Assembly (NCBI GenBank): GCA_009886205.1
Contig: QXZU01000007.1
Span: forward strand, 1-38,102
DNA: 38,102 bases
Source: K189A clade bacterium
Lineage (GTDB): Bacteria > Pseudomonadota > Gammaproteobacteria > Pseudomonadales > Azotimanducaceae
Direction: 5' to 3'
Part shown: positions 28,226 to 34,877 of the stretch, piece by piece
Layout of the letters: each line of letters begins with the position of its first letter
How positions within the stretch are numbered: the stretch's first letter is position 1
Made by a program: the position numbers and the translations under genes
The notes under the pieces: model-generated
Database searches by the model: none
What the model was told of the DNA's origin: nothing
What the model saw: the letters and a program-made list of their open reading frames with translations, nothing else

Positions 28226-28238
28226 ACCAGATTGCGAC

Positions 28239-28265
28239 ACTATATAGGCGCTTAGCGAGAGTCAA
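28239..28265 (-). promoter_or_regulatory. Candidate dcw operon promoter (Pmra)
   Basis: Minus strand: TTGACT (plus 28260-28265) as -35, then a TATATAGTG stretch as -10. With TATAGT (plus 28239-28244) the spacer is 15 bp, shorter than ideal; the overlapping TATATA is closer still. It stands directly upstream of the MraZ boxes and about 225 bp from the mraZ start, which implies a long leader. The next gene upstream on this strand is rnpB. Confidence 0.5.
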
Positions 28266-28405
28266 GGAAATAAAATACAGATAAAGCTTATAACCTGCGG
28301 AAAAATAAGAAGTTTTTCCTTCAAAAAAGGAAAAATTTGGAAATATGCGTGAGAAAGCATGGATATGCCAGCACAAGCTCGAAACTACATTAAGTTGAGC
28401 TGATT

Positions 28406-28489
28406 TTGCTCAGTACGTTATTCAGCACTTTGCCCAGTACTTTCCTAAGTACTTTCCTAAGTACTTTGCTAAGTACTTTGCTCAGCAGC
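28406..28489. repeat. Seven tandem imperfect 12-bp repeats
   Basis: Consecutive 12-mers: ttgctcagtacg, ttattcagcact, ttgcccagtact, ttcctaagtact (twice), ttgctaagtact, ttgctcagcagc. The middle units contain the palindrome AAGTACTT at each junction. The array lies 37 bp beyond the 3' end of rnpB and about 140 bp upstream of the dcw promoter. It has no ORF of its own. Around it (28266-28405 and 28490-28526) I see only A/T-rich sequence with short direct repeats. Function unknown; it could affect rnpB 3'-end formation or bind a protein. Confidence 0.9.
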
Positions 28490-28526
28490 AAGGCACCGCA
28501 GACGCCTAACAGACTAGAATAAAATT

Positions 28527-28889
<363 letters not shown>

Positions 28890-28895
28890 GGCGCC

Positions 28896-28924
28896 AGAGT
28901 AAGGATTCAGCCTCTGTGATACAA
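28896..28924 (-). promoter_or_regulatory. rnpB promoter
   Basis: Minus strand: TTGTAT (plus 28919-28924), a spacer of exactly 17 bp, then TACTCT (plus 28896-28901), with transcription expected about 7 bp downstream at the P1 5' strand of rnpB. The spacing and position fit a sigma-70 promoter for a highly expressed stable RNA, although both hexamers are imperfect. Confidence 0.65.
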
Positions 28925-29043
28925 GGTTTTTATAGCTGTGCTGATTAGCGGCGACGAACATCTCATTTGTAGTGAGTGTTTACTTACGCCAAAAGTACTC
29001 TACACAGGGATTTTGAGCACTAAGGTAACTCAAAAAGTTGTCG

Positions 29044-29880
29044 TTAAGTGTCTTTTTCAGCGCCCTTTGAGTTCATTTGCAATGCAATTTGGTAGGCCTC
29101 TTTTTTGCGCACCCCACATATGCTTGCCGCAATTCGCGACGCTTGAGTTGGTGGCAATTCTTTCAACAGAGCCTCAAGCACATGCGCAATTTCAAAGCCC
29201 TCGGTAACCTGTTCACCCGCTTCCACAATACAAACAAACTCACCTTTTGGTTGCTCAGCTAACTCACCCAGCAATTGCTCCGCCGGGCCAACCATAAAAG
29301 TTTCAAATTGCTTGGTCATTTCTCGCCCAACCAACATGCGCTTGTTACTTAACCCCGCGATGTCTGTGAGCGTTCCCCTGATACGGTGAGGCGACTCTAA
29401 AAACACCAAGGCTTCAGGCATCAGCAACCATTGGCTAAGCGCCTGTTGACGGACTTTCGCTTTAGCCGACAAAAACCCCACAAAGCGAAATGGCTGACAT
29501 GGAATGGGGCAAACACTCAGCGCCGCCGTGATGGAGCAAGCACCTGGGATAGGCACTACACGGATGTTTTCCTGCCAAGCCAGTTGCAATAACTGAAAGC
29601 CCGGATCGTTTATCAACGGTGTTCCGGCATCAGATACCAAGGCGACACTGTCGCCAGCATTTAACCGGCGAACCAAATTTTCGCTGATCCGATCTTCGTT
29701 GTGTTCGTGCAAGCTCAACAGCTCACAGCCTTTATGGCCAATATGCGTTAACAGCACGCGCGTACGTCTGGTATCCTCAGCGGCTATAATCTGCACTTGG
29801 TTAAGGACTTCTGCTCCTCGCGTAGTAAAGTCTCCTAGGTGTCCAATAGGTGTGGCGACCACATAGAGTATTCCTGACAT
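29044..29880 (-). CDS. rsmI: 16S rRNA 2'-O-ribose C1402 methyltransferase RsmI
   Basis: SAM-dependent tetrapyrrole-methylase-fold enzyme that 2'-O-methylates C1402, the same nucleotide modified by RsmH encoded nearby. I choose ATG 29880 (MSGILYVVATPIGHLGDFTTRG), 278 aa; the track start at 30144 would cross lpoA on the other strand. Motifs: VVATPIGHLGD at the start, AAEDTRRTRVLL, LVSDAGTPLINDPG, and IPGACSITAAL (SAM site). The start codon shares the tetranucleotide CATG with the divergent lpoA start, so neither gene has an intergenic promoter region. lpoA divergent from rsmI is the usual gammaproteobacterial order. Confidence 0.95.
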   Translation of the reverse strand: MSGILYVVATPIGHLGDFTTRGAEVLNQVQIIAAEDTRRTRVLLTHIGHKGCELLSLHEHNEDRISENLVRRLNAGDSVALVSDAGTPLINDPGFQLLQLAWQENIRVVPIPGACSITAALSVCPIPCQPFRFVGFLSAKAKVRQQALSQWLLMPEALVFLESPHRIRGTLTDIAGLSNKRMLVGREMTKQFETFMVGPAEQLLGELAEQPKGEFVCIVEAGEQVTEGFEIAHVLEALLKELPPTQASRIAASICGVRKKEAYQIALQMNSKGAEKDT

Positions 29881-31825
29881 GCCCAAACGCTCGATAATTC
29901 TTTGTTTGATCATTCTGACCATGAATGGCTGCCAAAGCACCCCACAATCAGCAGAAGTGGAAAATAAATTTCCACGAGATCGCGGGGCAGTCACTTCGCC
30001 TAGCTTGAGCATAGAACAGTATTCGAGCAGCCAATATAAAGCGGTCACCCTAGTTCTGAACAACGCCGCGGCCCAAATTAATGCTGCGCAAAGCTTAGCT
30101 GCGCTGAACCTGCTCAAAAGCCTAAATCCGGACACCCTACCCACTCCTCTTAGCGATCAATACCAGCGATTATCAGGAATGGCCTATGGCCAGCTTGGCG
30201 ACCAAGCCCAGGCGCTTGTACTGATGAATTTGGTATCCAACCCCAACCGGCAAGACCTAGAAGTGATCATTGAGTTTTGCGATGGCTTAGAAGATTATTC
30301 ATGCAGCGCCCGCAACCTAATTCGTCTGCAACAAGAGCACAGCGCGCGCGCTGAGGTCCCAGCAAACAAACAAGACCTTCAAGACGCAATATGGTCGGCC
30401 TTAATGTTGGCTAACTCACCGGACAAACAATTTAGTAGTCAACTGGAACGGGGCTGGTGGTCGCTGCGAGACAGCATATTTACCTCAGGATCAGTAGATC
30501 GCGCAAAGCTCGCGCTGGCGCAGTGGGCTAGTCTCAATCCTAATCATAGCGCTGCACAGCGACTGCCGAGCATGCTAAAAAATCTACAGCGTTATAGCGC
30601 GCCCAAAGTAGCGCTGTTGCTGCCACTAACCGGACGGCTAAGCAATGCTGGCGACGCAATTCGTGATGGCTTTCTGGGCGGCTACTTTGCGGACAGCAGA
30701 CTGTACCCTCAACCTAATACGCAATCTGATGCGCCACCCAATACGCAATTCGAGACACTGAACAGATTCTTCCAGCCAGAAGACGATGTGCTGGAACGGG
30801 ATTTTTTGCAGGTGCCGAGCTCCCTCGCAGGCGCACAAGCAGCTAGATCCAGATCGCTTACTTTATACGATTCAGCGAGCGCCCCGCTGAGCGACTTAGT
30901 TGCTAGGGCAAAAGCAGAGGGTGCCGATCTTATTATTGGCCCACTGCGGAAAGACAAAGCGCAGACCGTGGCTGAACTTGCCGCACGAGCCAATATGCCA
31001 GCGTTGCTACTAAACTATCTGGAGCAAGCGCCCGAGACTCAAGACAGCCCTTCAGCATTGACGCAAAGAAGCGAAATCTATCAGTTAGGCGCAGCAATTG
31101 AAAATGAAGCAGCGACCCTAGCGAACGCACTAATGAACAGTGAACATCAGCGCGTTCTTGTGGTTCATAGCGGCCAAACTTGGTCTCAACGCGCATTGGC
31201 GGAATTTCAAGCGCTTTGGCCATATCCAGTGAGCGTGGCGAAATTCGATCAGATCAAGGAAGTAACCGGCGCGGTTGGGGGTTCAATGGGTGTTGCCGAC
31301 AGTGTTGCCCGAAAGAACGAACTGACGCAGTTGTTTGATCAAGAAATTCAATTTCTACCCAGAGCCAGACAAGACCTAGATGCTGTTGTAGCACTAACAA
31401 GCAACGTTGAGTCCCGCGCTTTAGTACCAGCATTGCGCTTCCACTTTGCGGATAACCTACCCGTATATGCGACCTCCCAAAGTATACGGGGCGGCGGCAA
31501 CATAAAGGAACTCGCGGGATTTACCGTCACTGAATTACCAATTCTCACCAGTCCAAACCTCAATATGAGCAATTTGGTCAGCACCTACGGGCTAAAAGAG
31601 TCACCGTTAGTTGAACTGTATGCATTGGGCTATGACGCCTACCAACTGGCAACTTGGATACACCTGCTGAATCAACCCGGACAAACGCCTCTAAATGGTT
31701 CCTTTAGGCTTTCTATGGCCACCGGAGCGGTTCAACTCAACCCTAACGGGCGCTTTCAGCGAACCCTTGAATTGGTCAACATCGACCGGCGGGGACGCCT
31801 TAAGATAACGAACGAGCGTCTGTAA
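29879..31825 (+). CDS. lpoA: Outer-membrane lipoprotein LpoA, activator of PBP1A
   Basis: LpoA/LppC/YraM family, 648 aa. An N-terminal TPR-like helical domain (about 45-240) leads to a C-terminal periplasmic-binding-protein-like domain (about 245-640), seen in VALLLPLTGRLSNAGDAIRDGF and ADLIIGPLRKDKA. It binds and activates the main peptidoglycan synthase from the outer membrane. The signal peptide is short, with a Cys at residue 18; the lipobox TMNGC is not canonical (Met at -3, Asn at -2). An in-frame TAG lies 15 bp upstream, so a longer leader is impossible. A low-complexity Pro/Asn/Thr segment (about 280-295, near NTQSDAPPNTQ) interrupts the first lobe. It is first gene of lpoA-yraN-dolP. 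Confidence 0.93.
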   Translation: MPKRSIILCLIILTMNGCQSTPQSAEVENKFPRDRGAVTSPSLSIEQYSSSQYKAVTLVLNNAAAQINAAQSLAALNLLKSLNPDTLPTPLSDQYQRLSGMAYGQLGDQAQALVLMNLVSNPNRQDLEVIIEFCDGLEDYSCSARNLIRLQQEHSARAEVPANKQDLQDAIWSALMLANSPDKQFSSQLERGWWSLRDSIFTSGSVDRAKLALAQWASLNPNHSAAQRLPSMLKNLQRYSAPKVALLLPLTGRLSNAGDAIRDGFLGGYFADSRLYPQPNTQSDAPPNTQFETLNRFFQPEDDVLERDFLQVPSSLAGAQAARSRSLTLYDSASAPLSDLVARAKAEGADLIIGPLRKDKAQTVAELAARANMPALLLNYLEQAPETQDSPSALTQRSEIYQLGAAIENEAATLANALMNSEHQRVLVVHSGQTWSQRALAEFQALWPYPVSVAKFDQIKEVTGAVGGSMGVADSVARKNELTQLFDQEIQFLPRARQDLDAVVALTSNVESRALVPALRFHFADNLPVYATSQSIRGGGNIKELAGFTVTELPILTSPNLNMSNLVSTYGLKESPLVELYALGYDAYQLATWIHLLNQPGQTPLNGSFRLSMATGAVQLNPNGRFQRTLELVNIDRRGRLKITNERL

Positions 31826-32247
31826 TAGGCGCGTCACTCGGACGCTGGGCGGAGAAATTAGCCGCCTGGTATCTTTTTGCTCAAGGGTTGTCGTGTATAG
31901 ACAAAAATTTTCATTCGCGTTGGGGTGAGATTGACCTCATTATGCTGGATAAAACCGAAAGCTGTTTCGGCGAGAACAGCCACAACACATTACATAGCTT
32001 GCGCACTGCACCTTTAACCGATGCCATCCTCGTCTTTGTGGAGGTTCGGTACAGAAGCAGTGAAATATATGGCAGCCCGGCGGCAACAGTAGATCGTCGT
32101 AAACAGACAAAGATACTCAATACAGCCCGCGCATTTTTAGCCAAACACCCTGAATATAATGATTTGCCGGTTAGGTTTGACGTGGTTGCGGTGACAAGGC
32201 GAAACTACAGTCCGAAAATTTTGTGGATAAGAGATGCATTCCAATGA
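31825..32247 (+). CDS. yraN: YraN/UPF0102 nuclease-fold protein with apparent ATA start
   Basis: Small protein of the UPF0102 family (PD-(D/E)xK nuclease-like fold, function unsettled). The ORF-track start (TTG 31888) removes a conserved stretch: upstream in frame lies GASLGRWAEKLAAWYLFAQG, matching the family N-terminus. No ATG, GTG or TTG occurs before it; the first plausible codon is ATA at 31825, which overlaps the lpoA stop as TAATA, where the window's other junctions read TAATG. I annotate from that ATA (140 aa). Putative catalytic residues are seen in RWGEIDLIM, VFVEVRYR and the region RFDVVAV. An insertion of about 20 residues (ESCFGENSHNTLHSLR) lies between the GEIDLIM and FVEVRYR strands. 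diaA, often the next gene, is absent; the 3' end overlaps dolP (ATGA). Confidence 0.8.
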   Translation: MGASLGRWAEKLAAWYLFAQGLSCIDKNFHSRWGEIDLIMLDKTESCFGENSHNTLHSLRTAPLTDAILVFVEVRYRSSEIYGSPAATVDRRKQTKILNTARAFLAKHPEYNDLPVRFDVVAVTRRNYSPKILWIRDAFQ

Positions 32248-32801
32248 TTAAGAAAACACACATAGGCCTAATTGCGCTGCTTTCTCTGAGCCTAGTAGCC
32301 TGCACGAGCAATCCAGACAAGCAACGGTCTGCTGGCACCATCATTGACGACAACGTTTTAGAACTGGTCATAGCAAAAGAAATAAAGGCTGCAGATGAAG
32401 GCTATAAGGGCGCGCATATCGTAGTCACCGTTTATGACGGACTCGTCCTCCTCCTAGGACAAGTAGCCAGCGATGAACTTAAGACTCTCGCTACAGACAC
32501 CACCGAAGCCTTGAGCAAGGTTGAAGTAGGCAGCGTGCATAACCACATGACAGTTGAAGGACCCATTTCTTTCTTGGCCAGAACTAATGATGGATATTTG
32601 AGTAGCAAGGTGAAGGCTCGCCTATTGGCTGACAAAGCTGCCCCTGGAACAAAAATTAAAGTGAAGACCCAGGATGGCGTGATTTATTTGTTAGGAAAAA
32701 TCACCGAAGAGCAGGGCGAGGCCGCTGTTGCAGCAACGCAAAAATCTTTTGGCGTAAGAAAAATTGTAAAGGTTTTTGATTACGTAGAAAGCCCAGAATA
32801 A
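32244..32801 (+). CDS. dolP: Outer-membrane lipoprotein DolP (YraP), dual BON domain
   Basis: Periplasm-facing outer-membrane lipoprotein that binds anionic phospholipid near the division site and supports envelope integrity. I place the start at ATG 32244 (MIKKTHIGLIALLSLSLVACTS), 185 aa, because it makes a standard lipoprotein signal with lipobox LVAC and an ATGA overlap with yraN; the track start at 32223 adds seven residues. Two BON domains follow: about 36-105 (VVTVYDGLVLLLGQVAS) and about 115-180 (VKTQDGVIYLLGKITEEQGEAA). Last gene of lpoA-yraN-dolP, convergent with sspB. The following 206 bp hold only degenerate short repeats (ttagac, gctgagc). Confidence 0.93.
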   Translation: MIKKTHIGLIALLSLSLVACTSNPDKQRSAGTIIDDNVLELVIAKEIKAADEGYKGAHIVVTVYDGLVLLLGQVASDELKTLATDTTEALSKVEVGSVHNHMTVEGPISFLARTNDGYLSSKVKARLLADKAAPGTKIKVKTQDGVIYLLGKITEEQGEAAVAATQKSFGVRKIVKVFDYVESPE

Positions 32802-33007
32802 GCCGCAACAAGGGCTGGTTGGAGGCCGCCGCTAGTTTTTACTTAGCGACTTAAATTGGCAGCCTTTTATTAGGAGCAGGCTCGTTAAGGAGATTAAGTA
32901 GGCCTGACTACGCAGAACTGACTAGGTGGGCTTGTTAGGTAGAACTGGGTAGATAAAGCTGAGCCACTAGGCTGAGCTTAGACTTAGACGCAGCCGCAGA
33001 CGCAAAC

Positions 33008-33448
33008 TTAGACCAGCTTTAGAGATGGCTTACTTGGCCGTCCTTTTCCACCTTTAGGTGATGGAGGCTCGTCATCCAAGTCACTCGGACCCACTGGTCT
33101 TATAGCCGCTGGGGCTTCGCTGGCAGTATCCACTGGGCAATCTTCGTCTTCAAAGGCCAGACCTTGACCACTGCCGCGACAGTAAATTGCACGAATACTG
33201 GCCATTGGCAGAATGACTTCAAAGCTACGCCCAGAAAAACGCCCTTCGCACATTAAGTAGTCATCGGTTATGGACAAACCGCGCACTGCATCGGGGGATA
33301 TGTTGAGTACAATCTGACCGTCTTTGACAAATTCCCGAGGCACAATGACGTCTTCGCTCTCAGTATCCACCAATATGTTGGGCACTTCGTCGCTATCAAG
33401 AATCCAGTCGTAGAGAGCCCTCAATAAATAAGGGCGGCGAGCTTTCAC
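33008..33448 (-). CDS. sspB: ClpXP protease specificity-enhancing factor SspB
   Basis: Adaptor that delivers ssrA-tagged proteins to ClpXP. It is 146 aa. The N-terminal substrate-binding domain begins RPYLLRALYDWILDSDEVP, continues with NILVDTESEDVIVP and has the MCEGRFSGRSFEVILP strand region. A flexible acidic/Pro-rich linker (about 108-135) ends in GRPSKPSLKLV, the ClpX-binding tail. Start is GTG at 33448, overlapping the sspA stop (GTGA). sspA-sspB pairing is typical of Gammaproteobacteria. Confidence 0.95.
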   Translation of the reverse strand: MKARRPYLLRALYDWILDSDEVPNILVDTESEDVIVPREFVKDGQIVLNISPDAVRGLSITDDYLMCEGRFSGRSFEVILPMASIRAIYCRGSGQGLAFEDEDCPVDTASEAPAAIRPVGPSDLDDEPPSPKGGKGRPSKPSLKLV

Positions 33449-34077
33449 TCGCGCATCTCCATTTCTGTCTCGGTAAGGCTGGCACGAAACGCATCGCGCT
33501 CAAACATTGTTTGCATGTACTTATGCAATGGACGAGTGGATTTTTCCGGCAGTGTGATATCCACTTCTTTGAGACGCCATAGAATGGGCGCAACACAGCA
33601 GTCCACTAGGGAAAATTCGTCGTTCATGAAGTAAGGCTTTTCGGCAAAAATTGGCGCGATAGCAATAATGCTTTCACGTAACTCTTTGCGTGCCTTGCTT
33701 AAAACAGTTTCTCTACCCTTTCCAGCCATAAGAATGTCTAACCGGCTGCTCCACTCTTTTTCTACGCGAGTAATCCAAAGACGTGACAGTGCACGTTGAA
33801 CTGGATAAACCGGAAGTAAAGGCGGGTGTGGAAATCTTTCGTCAAGATATTCCATGATGACGTTGGCTTCATAAAGCGCCAGATCACGGTCTGCCAAAGT
33901 TGGCAGAGTGTTGTATGGATTTATTTCAGCAAGATCTTCAGGCTCTTTGCCAGAAACCACATCTATGATTTCAACGGTTACGCCTTTTTCAGCCAAAACC
34001 ATGCGTACGCGATGGGAATAGTGATCTCGTGGATCAGAAAAAAGTGTCATTGACGATCTTTTTGTAACAATACTCAT
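33445..34077 (-). CDS. sspA: Stringent starvation protein A
   Basis: GST-fold RNA-polymerase-associated protein that acts as a transcriptional co-regulator in starvation and stress. I choose ATG 34077 (MSIVTKRSSMTLFSDP), 210 aa, the family's usual length, with GAGAAG just upstream; the track start at 34179 adds 34 residues reaching back to the end of petC. Visible: thioredoxin-like N-terminal half with SHRVRMVLAEKGV and NTLPTLADRDLALYEANVIMEYLDERFPHPPL (glutathione-site analogue region), and helical C-terminal half with DEFSLVDCCVAPILWRL. It follows petC by 77 bp, as in Pseudomonas. Confidence 0.96.
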   Translation of the reverse strand: MSIVTKRSSMTLFSDPRDHYSHRVRMVLAEKGVTVEIIDVVSGKEPEDLAEINPYNTLPTLADRDLALYEANVIMEYLDERFPHPPLLPVYPVQRALSRLWITRVEKEWSSRLDILMAGKGRETVLSKARKELRESIIAIAPIFAEKPYFMNDEFSLVDCCVAPILWRLKEVDITLPEKSTRPLHKYMQTMFERDAFRASLTETEMEMRE

Positions 34078-34154
34078 TCGCTTCTCGCTTTCTAAAATTC
34101 TAACCGGTTCGACTTCGAAGCAGCATCCACATTTGGCTGCTGCACAAGCAATCT

Positions 34155-34877
34155 TTAATGACCGTCGATGTCTTTCCAATATTCACGATTAAGCAAGTAC
34201 GTAAAACATCCCAAGAAGATCAGGAACAATAAAACGTAGATACCTGTGCGCTGACGCTGCAATCGCGTTGGCTCACCTGTGTAATATAGAAAATTGGTCA
34301 GATCATAAATTGCGGCATCAAACTCTTCCGCTGACATTTTCCCAGTGCCTGGATCTAACACCAACTGATCGCACTTTCCGTCGCTACACACTTGGCGTTG
34401 TACGCCTTGCAGGTCTAACAGAACATTCGGCATTCCCACATTCGGGTAAACCTTATTGTTTGCGCCCATTGGACGATCGGCATCAGCATAAAAAGTCAGC
34501 AGATAGTTATAAACCCACTCTGGTGATCTAACTCGAGTGACTAATGTCAGATCCGGAGGGGACGCACCAAACCAACCTTTGGACTCTTGCTTAGGCATAG
34601 CGTTAGTAATCAGAGAACCAATCTTCTGACCGGTAAATACCAAGTTCTCCATAGCAATGTCGTGGGGAATACCCAAATCATCCGCAGTACGCTCGTAACG
34701 TTGGAACTGCAACGAGTGGCACCCCAAGCAGTAGTTGGTATACAACTGAAAGCCATTTTGCAGACTAGGTAAGTTTTCTAAGTCACCTTCGAAATCTTCC
34801 ATAGGCCAGTTGTTAGTGCTGGCCGACCAAGCCGTCAAAGGCAGTAATATGAGTACTGATAGTAATAGCTTCTTCAT
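34155..34877 (-). CDS. petC: Cytochrome c1 of the bc1 complex
   Basis: Haem-c subunit of ubiquinol:cytochrome c reductase. It is 240 aa: signal peptide (about 1-19), haem motif CLGCH near residue 51 followed by SLQFQRYERTA, a probable axial Met in the VGMPNVLLDL region, a Cys pair (VCSDGKC) near 165-170 that may form a disulphide, and a C-terminal TM anchor (about 213-230). The ATG overlaps the petB stop (TAATG). Confidence 0.97.
   Translation of the reverse strand: MKKLLLSVLILLPLTAWSASTNNWPMEDFEGDLENLPSLQNGFQLYTNYCLGCHSLQFQRYERTADDLGIPHDIAMENLVFTGQKIGSLITNAMPKQESKGWFGASPPDLTLVTRVRSPEWVYNYLLTFYADADRPMGANNKVYPNVGMPNVLLDLQGVQRQVCSDGKCDQLVLDPGTGKMSAEEFDAAIYDLTNFLYYTGEPTRLQRQRTGIYVLLFLIFLGCFTYLLNREYWKDIDGH

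Noticed and set aside
29880-30144. 88-residue N-terminal extension of RsmI in the ORF track
   Set aside because: It would overlap lpoA on the other strand and has no family similarity; the conserved protein starts at MSGILYVVATPIG.
32802-33007. Repetitive gap between dolP and sspB as a mobile-element remnant
   Set aside because: Only short degenerate repeats (ttagac, gctgagc, agaactg) are seen; no terminal inverted repeats, target duplication or ORF.
34078-34179. Cys-rich N-terminal extension of SspA in the ORF track
   Set aside because: It runs through the petC-sspA gap; the ATG at 34077 has a ribosome site and gives the normal family length.
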